Part shown: piece by piece, positions 27,216 through 40,191 of the stretch | Layout of the letters: each line of letters begins with the position of its first letter | Position numbering within the stretch: the stretch's first letter is position 1 | From: Bordetella parapertussis | GTDB lineage: Bacteria; Pseudomonadota; Gammaproteobacteria; Burkholderiales; SG8-39 | Assembly (NCBI GenBank): GCA_945862265.1 | Contig: CAMAXP010000005.1 | Coordinates: 60,115-124,114 of the forward strand | Direction of reading: 5' to 3' | Length of the DNA stretch: 64,000 bases | Position numbers and translations under genes: made by a program | Notes under the pieces: model-generated | The model's database searches: none | The model's input: the letters and a program-made list of their open reading frames with translations, nothing else | What the model was told of the DNA's origin: nothing

Positions 27216-30200
27216 GTGCGCCTCACCCAGCTCAAACTCTCCGGCTTCAAGTCTTTCGTCGATCCCACGACCATCAACGTGCCGGGACAACTGGTCGGAA
27301 TCGTCGGCCCGAACGGGTGCGGCAAATCCAACGTCATTGACGCCGTGCGGTGGGTGCTCGGGGAAACCCGCGCTTCCGCGCTGCGCGGGGATTCGATGAT
27401 GGATGTGATCTTCAACGGGTCCGGCAACCGCAAGCCTTTGGCGCGCGCCAGCGTTGAGCTCGTCTTCGACAATAGCCTGGGTCGCGCGGCGGGTCAGTGG
27501 TCGCAATACGCCGAGATTTCCGTCAAGCGTGTACTGCAGCGCGACGGGGACTCCGCGTACTACATCAACAACGCCCACGTGCGGCGGCGGGACATCACCG
27601 ACATCTTCCTCGGAACCGGACTCGGCCCGCGTGCGTATGCGATCGTGGAGCAGGGGATGATCTCCCGGATCATCGAAGCGAAGCCCGAGGAGCTGCGCGT
27701 CTTCCTCGAAGAGGCCGCGGGGATCTCGAAGTACAAGGAGCGGCGTCGCGAGACCGAAAACCGGCTTTCGGACACGCGGGACAACCTTTCACGGGTGACC
27801 GACATCCGCACCGAGCTCGGCACGCAGATCGAGAAGCTCGGGAAGCAGGCCGAGGTGGCAAGCCGGTACCAGGAGTTCCAGTCGGATCTCCAGCTCAAGC
27901 AGCAGTTGCTGTGGTATCTGCGTCGCCGTGATGCGGCGGCCGAACGCGAGCGGCATGCCCAGGAGATCACACGTACCACCAACGACCTCGAGTCCGAAAC
28001 GGCGCGTCTAAGGGAAACCGAGAGCCACATCGAATCAGCGCGGAGCGCCCATTACACCGCCGGTGATGGACTGAACGCAGCGCAGGCCGCGCTCTACGGC
28101 GCGAATACCGAGGTGGCGCGCCACGAGTCCGAGTTGCGGCACGTCGAAGAGACCCGCCAGAGGCTGGAAAACCGCCATATCGAACTGCGGGCGCAGCTTG
28201 GTTCGTGGCGCGAGCAGCGTTCCCAGCTTACGCTGGCGCTGCATATGTGGGCCAGCCGCCAAGGGGGCGCCAGGCAGCGCGTTTCGGACATGCAGGTGGC
28301 CCTGGCTGCCGAAGCCGAGAAACTTCCCCATGCCGAGCAGGCGTTCCGCGTCGCGCAGGAAAAGCTCAACGAAGTTCGCAGCCAGTCAATGCAGGCCGAC
28401 AGCCGGTTCCAGCTGGAGCAGACCAATCTAAGTCATTCGGAAAGATCGCTTCAGGCCTTTGAGCAACGAGACGAGCGCCTCAGAGCCGAGATGGAAACGC
28501 TGGACCCGCCGGATTTGCAGGCGCTGCAGGACCACGAGTCCCGCGTGACCGAGCTGGGGCAGCAGATAGAACAGGCGCAGCTTGAGACCGCGACCCTCCA
28601 AGAGGATGTTGCTACGCTCGGCCGTGAGCGCCAGGCGGCGGTGGGGCGCCTGAATGAAGCGCTTCGTGAGCACAGCGCTGCCGAAGCGCAGCTCAGGACC
28701 CTCAAGAAGATCCAGGCGTCGATGGCTGAAGACGGAAAGCTCGTCGAGTGGCTCGACCGGCACGGGCTGTCCGGGCTGCCGCGATTCTGGGAAAAGTTGC
28801 GCATCGAACCCGGCTGGGAAACGGCCGTGGAAGCAGTGCTGCGCGAGCGCCTCCATGCGCATGAATTTTCAAACGATGAAGCCTTGTCGGCTTTTGCAGC
28901 AGACAAGCCGCCCGCCAAGGCGAGCTTTTACGCGGCGGCGCAAGGCGCTGGCATGGAACCCGCGGGCGGGCATCCTGCTCTCGCCAGCAAGATCACGGCC
29001 CTTGATCCGGCGCTGGCAGGCGCGATCACGGATTGGCTGTCCGGGATCTATGTCTTTGATGGCACCCCGGGCAGCGAAGTGCGCGCTGCATTGGCGAATG
29101 GGGACGCCCTCATCAACCGGGAAGGCCATAGGTTTTCGAGGCACACGGTAAGTTTTCACGCGCCTGACGCCACCGACTCAGGATTGCTTGTACGCCAGGC
29201 GGAGATCGAGTCGCTCGGCGCGCGGTGCGAGTCGTTGGGAACAGCCCTTTCGACCGCGCGCACGGATGTCGCGGAGCGTGAGCGGGGGCTGGCAGCGAAG
29301 CAGGAAGCCTTGGCTGCGGCACGTGATGCCGCTGCTGAGTTGCAAGGCGCCATTCACGAGGCGCGCATAGAGCTCCTCAAGCTGACGCAGGCCGCGGACC
29401 GGTATCGCGAACGCAGCGGCCAGATCCAGGCGGAGCTCGCTGGCATCGCGACAGAGTTGGAGAAGGCGCGCACGCGAAAGGCTGAGCTCGTCGAGGCGCT
29501 GGGATCCATCCAGTCCGCCATCGCGACGTTGCGGGCCGGCCTGGCTGAGGTCCGGGAGGCGCATACCGCGGCTGAAGTGGCCCTCGCGGATCAGCGTCGC
29601 GCCCTGCAGCAGGCTGAGCGCGACGCGCAGGAAGCCGTATACGCCGAGCGTGAGTGCGTATCCAAGATCAGTGAAATCGACAATTCGGTCAATATCATCG
29701 ACCAGCAGATCGAGCGCGCGGATCTCGACGTAGTGAAGCTCACAGAGGAACTCGCGGTCGACCCGATTCCCGCCGTGCGCGAACTTCTCGATGCCGCGAT
29801 CGAATCACGGATCGGATGTGAAAAGACCCTGGCCGAAGCCCGCAACACGGTTGAGGCCGCATCGGCAGCGCTGCGCAGCCTCGAGCAAGAGCGACTGCAG
29901 ATCGAAGGGCGCATGAACCCGCTGCGCGAGCGCGTCGGGGAGCTGCGACTGAAGGAGCAGGCTGCCAGCATCAACCATGACCAGTTTGCCGTGCAGCTGG
30001 CTGAAGCTGGCGCTGACGAGGCCGCCCTCGCGGCCGGTGCCGAGACCGCGCCGCGTCCTTCTGCGCTGCAGTCCGAAATCACGAGACTGACCCAGTCGAT
30101 TGCGGAGCTGGGGGCGGTCAACCTGGCGGCGCTCGAGGAACTGAAGACGAGCAGCGAACGCAAGGGGTTCCTGGATTCGCAGTCGGCGGACCTCGAGGAG

Positions 30201-30731
30201 GCGGTGAAGACGCTGGAAGACGCCATTCACCGGATCGATCGCGAAACCAGGGAACTGCTGCGCGAGACCTTCGAAAGCGTAAACAGGCATTTCGGTTCGC
30301 TGTTCCCGATGCTTTTCGGGGGTGGCGAAGCCAAGCTGATCATGACCGGGGAGGAGATCCTTGACGCTGGTGTCCAGGTCATGGCGCATCCCCCGGGCAA
30401 GCGCAACAGCAGCATCCACCTCCTTTCGGGTGGCGAGAAGGCGCTGACGGCGATTTCACTCGTCTTCTCGCTTTTCCAGCTGAATCCCGCGCCTTTCTGC
30501 CTGCTGGACGAGGTGGATGCACCGCTCGATGATTCGAACACGCAGCGTTTCTGCGACCTCGTGAAGAAAATGTCGTCGCAGACCCAGTTCCTGTACATCA
30601 GCCACAACAAGATCACCATGGAAATGGCGAGCCAACTGGTTGGCGTGACCATGCAGGAATCCGGCGTGTCCCGGGTCGTTGCGGTCGATATCGACGAGGC
30701 CCTGCGCATGCGTGAGGAACTTGCGGCCTGA
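27216..30731 (+). CDS. smc: Chromosome segregation ATPase Smc
   Basis: Smc is the long-armed SMC ATPase that compacts and segregates the chromosome with ScpA and ScpB, encoded at 9147-10785. The 1171 residues show Walker A GPNGCGKSN at 31-39, long heptad coiled coils (about 170-500 and 650-1000), and a hinge near 515-640 (DRHGLSGLPRFWEKLRIEPG). The C-terminal head has the signature HLLSGGEKALTAISLVFSLF near 1068 and Walker B FCLLDEVDAPLDDSN. The start is GTG at 27216 (MRLTQLKLSGFKSFVDPTTI). zipA follows within 5 bases and ligA soon after. Confidence 0.97.
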   Translation: MRLTQLKLSGFKSFVDPTTINVPGQLVGIVGPNGCGKSNVIDAVRWVLGETRASALRGDSMMDVIFNGSGNRKPLARASVELVFDNSLGRAAGQWSQYAEISVKRVLQRDGDSAYYINNAHVRRRDITDIFLGTGLGPRAYAIVEQGMISRIIEAKPEELRVFLEEAAGISKYKERRRETENRLSDTRDNLSRVTDIRTELGTQIEKLGKQAEVASRYQEFQSDLQLKQQLLWYLRRRDAAAERERHAQEITRTTNDLESETARLRETESHIESARSAHYTAGDGLNAAQAALYGANTEVARHESELRHVEETRQRLENRHIELRAQLGSWREQRSQLTLALHMWASRQGGARQRVSDMQVALAAEAEKLPHAEQAFRVAQEKLNEVRSQSMQADSRFQLEQTNLSHSERSLQAFEQRDERLRAEMETLDPPDLQALQDHESRVTELGQQIEQAQLETATLQEDVATLGRERQAAVGRLNEALREHSAAEAQLRTLKKIQASMAEDGKLVEWLDRHGLSGLPRFWEKLRIEPGWETAVEAVLRERLHAHEFSNDEALSAFAADKPPAKASFYAAAQGAGMEPAGGHPALASKITALDPALAGAITDWLSGIYVFDGTPGSEVRAALANGDALINREGHRFSRHTVSFHAPDATDSGLLVRQAEIESLGARCESLGTALSTARTDVAERERGLAAKQEALAAARDAAAELQGAIHEARIELLKLTQAADRYRERSGQIQAELAGIATELEKARTRKAELVEALGSIQSAIATLRAGLAEVREAHTAAEVALADQRRALQQAERDAQEAVYAERECVSKISEIDNSVNIIDQQIERADLDVVKLTEELAVDPIPAVRELLDAAIESRIGCEKTLAEARNTVEAASAALRSLEQERLQIEGRMNPLRERVGELRLKEQAASINHDQFAVQLAEAGADEAALAAGAETAPRPSALQSEITRLTQSIAELGAVNLAALEELKTSSERKGFLDSQSADLEEAVKTLEDAIHRIDRETRELLRETFESVNRHFGSLFPMLFGGGEAKLIMTGEEILDAGVQVMAHPPGKRNSSIHLLSGGEKALTAISLVFSLFQLNPAPFCLLDEVDAPLDDSNTQRFCDLVKKMSSQTQFLYISHNKITMEMASQLVGVTMQESGVSRVVAVDIDEALRMREELAA

Positions 30732-30735
30732 CGCC

Positions 30736-31806
30736 ATGAGCGACTTCCAGATCAGCCTGCTTGCGATCGGCGCCCTGGTGGTTTGCGGGGTGCTTGGCTA
30801 CAACAAATGGCAGGAGCAACGCGCCCGGCGGGAGGCACGAGAGGCGTTCCGCTCGGAGTTGCCCGACGCCCTGATTGCGGGTGCGGCCGAGCCTGCGTCT
30901 GCGCCGTCTGCTCATGAGCCTGTGATCAATGAGCCGGCCGTTGCCGCATCTCGAGCCCACCCCGAACCGCGGGTTCCAGTGCCGAAGATGGTCGCACCAG
31001 GACCTGGGCCGGGCATTGATTACATGATTGACATCTCGGGTGAAGGGCCTGTCGCGGCGGCTTTGCTTCGTGATGGGTGGGCCGGCACGGGGATCCGCTT
31101 CGGGAACAGGGCCGCGCTGAGCGTCCTGGTCGACGAAGCATGGGTGGAGGTGCCGTCAGCGGGAAGCTTCCAGCAGGGGCGAGCAGCACTCCAGCTGGTC
31201 AGTCGGCAAGGTGTGCTGAGCGAGGCCGAGCTGATCGAGTTCCGTGCCGCGGTCGAAACCTTTGCCGCGGGACTGGGGCTCTCTGCCGCCTCGCCGGAAA
31301 TGAAGCAGGCGCTTGAAAATGCGCGGCGCGTGGACCAGGTTTGTGCCGACGCGGATATCCAGGTCGCATTTCATGTGGTGGCCCCCGGCGGGCAGGCGTT
31401 TTCCGGGACCAAGTTGCGTGCCGCAGCGGAAGCGTCCGGGCTGGCCATTGATGCCGACGGCAGGTTTTCGCTCCTGGACGACGAGGGGCGCGAACTGTTC
31501 AACCTCTCGGACAGGAGTGGTGGCAGGTTTTTCACAGCGACCATGAAGGACGCTGCACCCCCGGCGGTTACGCTTTCGATGGATGTGCCGCGGGCGCCGG
31601 ATACGCAGCGTACTTTCGAGTCCATGGTCCGGTTCGCCAGGACGCTCGCAAATCTCCTGGGTGGCGGACTCGTGGATGACAACAACCAGCCCCTGGACGA
31701 TCGCTCGGTAGCGGCCATTGGCGCGCAGCTTGGGGTAGTGCGAGGGAACCTCGAGGCGGTCAACATCGTCCCCGGAAGCGCGCTGGCACTTCGATTGTTT
31801 TCCTGA
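30736..31806 (+). CDS. zipA: ZipA-like FtsZ-binding cell division protein
   Basis: ZipA tethers FtsZ filaments to the inner membrane. The 356-residue product has one N-terminal membrane segment (ISLLAIGALVVCGVLGYNKW, about 5-24), then a charged/Pro-Ala-rich linker. The C-terminal globular domain (about 215-350) includes VDQVCADADIQVAFHVVAPG and QLGVVRGNLEAVNIVPGSAL. Architecture and position between smc and ligA match the divergent ZipA of betaproteobacteria; sequence identity to E. coli ZipA is low. The start is the ATG at 30736, just past the smc stop. Confidence 0.85.
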   Translation: MSDFQISLLAIGALVVCGVLGYNKWQEQRARREAREAFRSELPDALIAGAAEPASAPSAHEPVINEPAVAASRAHPEPRVPVPKMVAPGPGPGIDYMIDISGEGPVAAALLRDGWAGTGIRFGNRAALSVLVDEAWVEVPSAGSFQQGRAALQLVSRQGVLSEAELIEFRAAVETFAAGLGLSAASPEMKQALENARRVDQVCADADIQVAFHVVAPGGQAFSGTKLRAAAEASGLAIDADGRFSLLDDEGRELFNLSDRSGGRFFTATMKDAAPPAVTLSMDVPRAPDTQRTFESMVRFARTLANLLGGGLVDDNNQPLDDRSVAAIGAQLGVVRGNLEAVNIVPGSALALRLFS

Positions 31807-34701
<2,895 letters not shown>

Positions 34702-34709
<8 letters not shown>

Positions 34710-35250
34710 CATCGAACACGCACGAAAGCTCCTGAGCAACGCGGAACTGATTTTCGGGGCCGAAGAGGTGCAGGGGGCGATTCGCAAGGTCGCGGCGGAT
34801 GTTACCGCCAGTCTGGGGGATGCGTATCCTTTGCTCCTCACCGCCATGGGTGGCGGCGTGTTCTTTGCCGGACAGATACTGCCGCTCTTGCGGTTTCCAC
34901 TCGACCTCGACTACGTCCATGCGACCCGCTACGGCTCCAACATCAGCGGCGCGTCGATCGAGTGGCGGGTCCATCCGCCGGCATCCGTGCGAGGCCGCAC
35001 CGTGCTGGTACTTGACGACATTCTCGACGGCGGAAAGACGATGGCTGCAATTCGCGATCGCGTGATCGACATGGGAGCCGATAAATTCATGTGCGCGGTT
35101 CTCACTGAAAAGAAGCTGGCATCGCCCAAGCCGATCGTGGCGGATTTCGTCGGGCTCACACTCCCGGACCGGTTTGTATTCGGCTGCGGGATGGATGCCC
35201 GCGGGTACTGGCGCAACCTGCCGGAAGTCTACGCACTCAAGGAAGACTGA
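34702..35250 (+). CDS. Hypoxanthine-guanine phosphoribosyltransferase-like protein
   Basis: The 182-residue type I phosphoribosyltransferase has the PRPP motif [13 protein letters not shown] near residues 100-113 and the purine loop region [18 protein letters not shown] at the C terminus, as in HGPRTs. It would convert hypoxanthine (and guanine) plus PRPP to IMP (GMP). The next gene encodes a methylthioinosine phosphorylase that releases hypoxanthine, so a salvage couple is likely. The symbol is left blank because this branch differs in detail from E. coli hpt. It overlaps galU by 8 bases. Confidence 0.88.
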
Positions 35251-35252
35251 TC

Positions 35253-35993
35253 ATGCTTGCAATCATCGGTGGCAGTGGATTGTCGGGACTGGCGAATCTC
35301 GAAGTCTCCCATCGCCAGGTGGTACGGACGCCCTATGGAGAGCCGTCGGGCCCGCTGACATTCGGGCACATTGGAGGGCACCCGGTCGTGTTCCTTGCGA
35401 GGCACGGGCATGGGCACACGATTGCGCCTCATGAAGTGAATTACTGCGCCAATCTCTGGGCACTCAAGGAGCAGAAGGTTTCAGTGGTGGTTTCTGTCGC
35501 CTCAGTGGGCTCCATCAGGCCGGAGCACTGCCCGGGTGCGCTCCTTCTGCCGGACCAGATCATTGACTACACCTGGGGACGGCGATCGACATTTTTCGAG
35601 GGACCAGGCGCAAGCGTTACTCACATCGATTTTACGGAACCCTATTCCGCGACGCTGCGTGCCCGGATTCTTGCGGCAGCCACGAGCGCAGGCGAGCCCG
35701 TGCATGCCGGTGGGGTCTACGCGGTCACCCAGGGGCCGCGGCTGGAGACGGCCGCCGAGATCAACCGGTTGGACAAGGACGGTGCGGACCTGGTCGGTAT
35801 GACGGCAATGCCGGAGGCGGCGCTGGCGCGTGAACTCGGCCTGGACTACGCAACGATCGCCGTCGTGGCGAATTACGCTGCCGGCCGCGGCGACAGCGCT
35901 CACGGCGTGTCGATGAGCAAGATCGAGGCAGTGCTCGGAGAGGCCATGGGCAAAGTGCGAAGGATCATCGAAAAACTGGTGGTGGCGCCATGA
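35253..35993 (+). CDS. mtnP: S-methyl-5'-thioinosine phosphorylase (MTAP/PNP family)
   Basis: The 246-residue purine phosphorylase belongs to the MTAP/PNP fold. It has an N-terminal phosphate loop [30 protein letters not shown] near residue 46, [27 protein letters not shown], and a base-binding motif [20 protein letters not shown]. The Pseudomonas enzyme PA3004 with this TAMPEA-type pocket prefers methylthioinosine over methylthioadenosine, so I favour that activity; an adenosine-type MTAP is the alternative. Methylthioinosine arises by deamination of methylthioadenosine, a polyamine and quorum-signal by-product. It starts 2 bases after the HGPRT-like gene; the stop overlaps def. Confidence 0.86.
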   Translation: MLAIIGGSGLSGLANLEVSHRQVVRTPYGEPSGPLTFGHIGGHPVVFLARHGHGHTIAPHEVNYCANLWALKEQKVSVVVSVASVGSIRPEHCPGALLLPDQIIDYTWGRRSTFFEGPGASVTHIDFTEPYSATLRARILAAATSAGEPVHAGGVYAVTQGPRLETAAEINRLDKDGADLVGMTAMPEAALARELGLDYATIAVVANYAAGRGDSAHGVSMSKIEAVLGEAMGKVRRIIEKLVVAP

Positions 35994-36520
35994 TTCGCGA
36001 AGTCCTGAAGATGGGGGACGAGCGGCTGCTCGCCATGGCAAGGCCGGTGGAGAAGTTCGATACCAAGGAGCTCAAGAGCCTCCTTTTGGACATGCACGAC
36101 ACGATGGAGAATCTCAGCGGTGCCGGCTTGGCTGCGCCGCAGATCGGGGTCAGCCTCCGCGTGGTCGTATTCGGCGTGAAAGGCAATCCCCGGTATCCGG
36201 ATGCGGAGGATGTTCCCTACACTGTCCTGATCAATCCAGTGATCGAGCCGCTCTCACAGGACATGGAGGAAGGCTGGGAGGGATGCCTCTCGGTACCTGG
36301 CTTGCGCGGCGTCGTGCCGCGCTATTCGCGCCTCAGGTACAGCGGGTTCGACGCTCACGGTGCGCGCATCGAAAGGGAGGCCGAGGGATTCCATGCGCGG
36401 GTTGTCCAGCACGAATGCGACCACCTGGATGGAATCCTCTACCCCATGCGCGTGAAGGACTTCACCCGCTTCGGTTTCATCGAGGCGCTGTTCCCCGGCG
36501 AGGACCTTGCCGACGACTGA
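35990..36520 (+). CDS. def: Peptide deformylase
   Basis: This metalloenzyme removes the N-formyl group from nascent peptides. The 176 residues contain all three motifs: [10 protein letters not shown] near 44, EGCLSVPG near 97 (Cys ligand) and HECDHLDG near 141 (two His ligands plus catalytic Glu). The ATG at 35990 overlaps the preceding stop (ATGA). It ends convergently to glnD, 10 bases away. map, the next processing enzyme, is on the opposite strand 2.6 kb away. A second deformylase gene may exist elsewhere, as is usual. Confidence 0.95.
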   Translation: MIREVLKMGDERLLAMARPVEKFDTKELKSLLLDMHDTMENLSGAGLAAPQIGVSLRVVVFGVKGNPRYPDAEDVPYTVLINPVIEPLSQDMEEGWEGCLSVPGLRGVVPRYSRLRYSGFDAHGARIEREAEGFHARVVQHECDHLDGILYPMRVKDFTRFGFIEALFPGEDLADD

Positions 36521-36530
36521 CTGCCCGGGG

Positions 36531-39107
36531 TCAGACGTGCAATTCTTCGAGCAGGTCCTGCTCGAGCATCAGCACCACCCGCTGGTTGGACAGGGACTCG
36601 CCTGTCACCAGGAATACGTCCTCGGCGCGATCGCCCAAGGTGTTGATTTTTGCGCTGCGCAGGTTGACGTTGTAGCGCGCGAGCACGCGGGCGATCCCGT
36701 AAAGGAGTCCGGGGCGATCGCTGGCCACCAGCGACAGCACGTACAGGGTGCCTCGTTCGTCCGGGCGAAAATCGACCGCAGGCGTGACGGGGAAATGCCT
36801 GACGCGGCGTGAGATGCGGCCTCGCGCCGGAGGCGCCAGCGGCGTGTCGGAGCCGAGTTCCAGGGCGAGCTCGGATTCGATCAGGCTGATCATGTCGCGA
36901 TAGTGGGCGGCCTTGCCGCGGCCCATGATCAGGAACGTATCGAGCGCGTATCCATGCCGCGTGGTGTGGATCTTGGCTTCGACGATGTTGAAGTTGGCGC
37001 GTTCGAAATAGCCGCAGATCCTGGCAAAGAGCTCCTTGCGGTCGGGGCTGTAGATCATTACCTGCAGGCCCTCGCCGAAGCTGGACAACCGGGCGCGGAC
37101 CACCGGCTTGCCCGAATCAACCCGGTAATGGAGGTTGCGGGTCTGCCATGCGACTTCCTGTGCGTCGTGGCGAAGGAAGTAGCCGGTATCCAACTGCGCC
37201 CAAAGCTTGTCCTTGACGGTGTCCGACAGCGCGTAGAGGCGCAGAAGCCGCAGGGCCTCGGCCTGGGTGTCCGCCACCGCTGAATCGAGCTCGAGCACGC
37301 CTCCTGCGATCAGCCTTCGGGCCGAGCGGAACAGATCCTCGAGAAGCTTGGCTTTCCATGCGTTCCATACTTTCGGGCTCGTGCCGCGGACGTCGGCGAC
37401 GGTAAACAGGTAGAGCGCGACCAGGCGACGCTCGGTACCGGCGGTGGCGGCAAAGGCTTTCACGACGTCTGGATCGGAGATGTCCTGCTTCTGGGCTACT
37501 GCCGACATCGTAAGGTGGTGCTCGACGAGGAACACCGCGAGTTCCACGTCCTCAGGCGCAAGCCCGTGGCTGCGACCAAATCGCCGGACATCCGCGGCGC
37601 CGAGCACCGAGTGGTCGCCGCCGCGCCCTTTCGCGATGTCGTGGTACAGCGCGGCGACGTAGAGCAGCCACTGGCGCTCGAACCCGCTCATCAGCTGGCT
37701 GGCGAGAGGGTACTCATGGGCCAGCTCGGGCATGGTGAACCGCCTGAGGTTTCGCAGGACCATCAGGATGTGCTGGTCGACCGTGTAGACGTGGAAAAGG
37801 TCATGCTGCATCTGACCCACGATGCGACCGAACTCCGGGAGGTAGCGGCCAAGGATGCCGTACTGGTTCATCCGCCTGAACTCGTGCACGATCCCCCTCG
37901 GCTGCTGGAGGATCTGCAGGAACAAGAGCTTGTGCAGCGGGTTGCGCCTGTAGGCCGCATCAATTCTGTAGCGCGCTCGCCAGAGGGCGCGCAGCGTGGG
38001 CGCGGTCATCCCGCGAAGCTCCTGGTGCTGCTGCATCAGGAGGAAGCTCTCAAGGATCGCAGCGGGTTCGGTCTCGAAGACGTCCTCCCTGCGGGCTTCG
38101 AGGAGTTCGCCGTGCGCCTGGAACCGCTCGCTGAGTTCGCGGGGCTTCAAGGCCGGCTTCGGCCTCAGCCGGGCGCCGAGGTTCTGCAAAAGGATGGTAT
38201 TGAGCTGGGTGACCGCCTTGGCGGCCCTGAAGTAGCGCTGCATCAGGGCTTCGCTCGCCCGGCGAGTCCCTGTGGCGGTGCAGTTCATCTGCCCGGCAAG
38301 CGCCGTTTGGTAATCGAATACGATCCTGTCTTCCCGGCGCCCGGCGAGGTAATGGAGCCGTATCCGCAGCGTCTTCAGGAGGAGTTCGTTCCGGGCGAGC
38401 TCGAGCTCTTCGGAGCGAGTAATGAGAGCGTGCGATTCGAGGTCCCGCCAGCGCCGCCCGATGCCGCTTGCTCCGGCGATCCACTGGATTGTCTGCAGGT
38501 CGCGCAGGCCGCCGGGCGCCTCCTTGAGGTTGGGTTCAAGCGCGTAAGGCGTGTCCTGGTGCCGGGCATGGCGATGCTCCTGCTCGAGTCGCTTCGCCTC
38601 GAAGAAGGCCGGTGTGTCCAGTGCGGCCTGCATCGTGGCGCCAAGCCGTTCATACAGTGAGCGGTTTCCGCAGATACGGCGCGCTTCCAGCAGCGTCGTC
38701 TGAACCGTGATGTCGTTACGGGACGCCTCGACGCACGCCTCGATGGTGCGAACGCTGTGTCCGACTTCAAGCCCCACGTCCCAGAACAACCCGATGAGCG
38801 TTTCGAGCTTGTCGCGCGTGCTTGCGTCGGGTTCGCATCCCAGCAGCAGCAGGATGTCGATGTCCGAGTACGGGAACAGTTCTCCGCGCCCGTAACCGCC
38901 GACGGCCACCAGCGCGGCTTCTGCCGGCATGCCTGCGTTTTTCCAGAGCGCTGTCAGCGTTCGGTCGATAAGCCGCGCGTGCCCGTGCAGGAGCCGGTAG
39001 GGTCGTGGCTTCGCCAGGAACTCGGCGCGCAGGTCCTTGCGCCCGGTTTGCAGGGCTGAGCGAACCTTATCCGCCGCCACGGCTGTCGACTTGCGCGCGG
39101 CTGGCAC
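36531..39107 (-). CDS. glnD: Bifunctional PII uridylyltransferase/uridylyl-removing enzyme
   Basis: GlnD is the nitrogen sensor that uridylylates PII at low glutamine and reverses it at high glutamine. The 858 residues hold the nucleotidyltransferase motif GGYGRGELFPYSDIDILLLL from about residue 70. They also contain the PII-UTase linker (QRYFRAAKAVTQLNTILLQN), an HD domain (VAALYHDIAKGRGGDHSVLG) and two C-terminal ACT domains (about 690-760 and 800-858, glutamine-binding). The start is a GTG at 39107, 3 bases past map, with which it forms a minus-strand operon. It is full length for betaproteobacteria. Confidence 0.96.
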   Translation of the reverse strand: MPAARKSTAVAADKVRSALQTGRKDLRAEFLAKPRPYRLLHGHARLIDRTLTALWKNAGMPAEAALVAVGGYGRGELFPYSDIDILLLLGCEPDASTRDKLETLIGLFWDVGLEVGHSVRTIEACVEASRNDITVQTTLLEARRICGNRSLYERLGATMQAALDTPAFFEAKRLEQEHRHARHQDTPYALEPNLKEAPGGLRDLQTIQWIAGASGIGRRWRDLESHALITRSEELELARNELLLKTLRIRLHYLAGRREDRIVFDYQTALAGQMNCTATGTRRASEALMQRYFRAAKAVTQLNTILLQNLGARLRPKPALKPRELSERFQAHGELLEARREDVFETEPAAILESFLLMQQHQELRGMTAPTLRALWRARYRIDAAYRRNPLHKLLFLQILQQPRGIVHEFRRMNQYGILGRYLPEFGRIVGQMQHDLFHVYTVDQHILMVLRNLRRFTMPELAHEYPLASQLMSGFERQWLLYVAALYHDIAKGRGGDHSVLGAADVRRFGRSHGLAPEDVELAVFLVEHHLTMSAVAQKQDISDPDVVKAFAATAGTERRLVALYLFTVADVRGTSPKVWNAWKAKLLEDLFRSARRLIAGGVLELDSAVADTQAEALRLLRLYALSDTVKDKLWAQLDTGYFLRHDAQEVAWQTRNLHYRVDSGKPVVRARLSSFGEGLQVMIYSPDRKELFARICGYFERANFNIVEAKIHTTRHGYALDTFLIMGRGKAAHYRDMISLIESELALELGSDTPLAPPARGRISRRVRHFPVTPAVDFRPDERGTLYVLSLVASDRPGLLYGIARVLARYNVNLRSAKINTLGDRAEDVFLVTGESLSNQRVVLMLEQDLLEELHV

Positions 39108-39110
39108 AGC

Positions 39111-39911
39111 TCAGGCGATGGCTGGCGGGGGCGGTGGGGTGTCGGCCGAAACGGTCAGGACCTCGTATCCCGAGTCCGTTACGAGGATGGTGTGCTCCCA
39201 TTGGGCCGACAGGCTGTGGTCCTTGGTCACGATGGTCCAGCCGTCGGCAAGTTCCCGGATTGCCGGCTTGCCTGCATTGATCATCGGCTCAACCGTAAAG
39301 GTCATGCCTGCCTCCAGCTGCATTCCTGTGCCGGGCTTCCCGTAATGGAGGATCTGTGGATCTTCGTGGAATTTCCTGCCGATCCCGTGCCCGCAGAACT
39401 CCCGGACGACGGAGTAGCCATGCTTCTCGGCGTGGGATTGGATCGCGGCGCCCACGTCACCCAGGCGGGCACCCGGACGAACGTTGGCGATGCCTATCCA
39501 CATGCACTCGTAGGTCACCTCGCACAGGCGGCGAGCCTGGATGCTGGGTTCGCCGACGTAATACATCCTGCTCGAGTCGCCGTGGAACCCGTCCTTGATC
39601 ACCGTCACGTCGATGTTCACCACGTCCGTGACTTTCAATACGCGGTCCCCGGGGATCCCATGACAGACCTGGTGGTTGACCGAGGTGCAGATCGATTTCG
39701 GAAACGGCTTGTAGCCAGGCGGGCAATAGTTCAAGGGCGCGGGGATGGTGCCTTGCTCATTCACCATGAAGGTGTGGCAGAGGTCATTCAGGCGCCCAGT
39801 GGTCACCCCTGGTTTTACAAACGGGGTAATGTAATCAAGGACTTCGGAGGCAAGGCGCCCCGCGACCCGCATATTTTCCACTTCTTCTGGGGTCTTGAAC
39901 GTTACGGCCAT
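39111..39911 (-). CDS. map: Methionine aminopeptidase, type I
   Basis: Map removes initiator methionine after deformylation. The 266-residue pita-bread enzyme shows the five metal ligands: the two Asp in NIDVTVIKDGFHGDSSRMYY, His in CGHGIGRKFHEDPQI, and Glu in TVEPMINAGKP and QWEHTILVT. The start is set at the ATG at 39911 (MAVTFKTPEEVENMRVAGRL); the frame extends 18 residues upstream without family support. The Pro-rich C terminus (DTPPPPPAIA) is an extension. The gene is divergent from rpsB, the classical map-rpsB arrangement. Confidence 0.96.
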   Translation of the reverse strand: MAVTFKTPEEVENMRVAGRLASEVLDYITPFVKPGVTTGRLNDLCHTFMVNEQGTIPAPLNYCPPGYKPFPKSICTSVNHQVCHGIPGDRVLKVTDVVNIDVTVIKDGFHGDSSRMYYVGEPSIQARRLCEVTYECMWIGIANVRPGARLGDVGAAIQSHAEKHGYSVVREFCGHGIGRKFHEDPQILHYGKPGTGMQLEAGMTFTVEPMINAGKPAIRELADGWTIVTKDHSLSAQWEHTILVTDSGYEVLTVSADTPPPPPAIA

Positions 39912-39984
39912 GGGCTTGGTCTCGCCAGCTACTATCCGGAAAGGGCGCGAGGATACGGGAATCACGCGCCGGAGGCAATGCGCA

Positions 39985-40014
39985 TTGAGTCTTGAGCACT
40001 GATTATGCTAGAAT
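39985..40014 (+). promoter_or_regulatory. Strong rpsB promoter with extended -10
   Basis: TTGAGT (39985-39990) and TAGAAT (40009-40014) are 18 bases apart, and the -10 is preceded by TATGC, an extended -10 TGn. It is the clearest promoter in the map/rpsB divergent gap. Confidence 0.7.
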
Positions 40015-40191
40015 TTTGGGCTGGCTACTTCATGTTGCCGGATCGGTCGGGCAGAAGAGCGTTTCGACGGGTTCGAATGCATGGCGCCAAATTTCCCGCC
40101 TGTCGTATTAGGGTGCCCCGCCGCCGCAGTAGCGCGGTCGGGTTGCGCAGCGCACAGGCGGCAGTGATCAACCCTAAACTAGGAAGTATCC
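40015..40191 (+). other. Long rpsB 5' leader, possible S2 autoregulatory region
   Basis: The ~170-base untranslated stretch between the rpsB promoter and its ATG has no reading frame of interest but several GC-rich potential stems (for example around GCCCCGCCGCCGCAGTAGCG). In gammaproteobacteria S2 represses translation from a structured rpsB leader. I could not fold this region, so the function is inferred. Confidence 0.4.
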
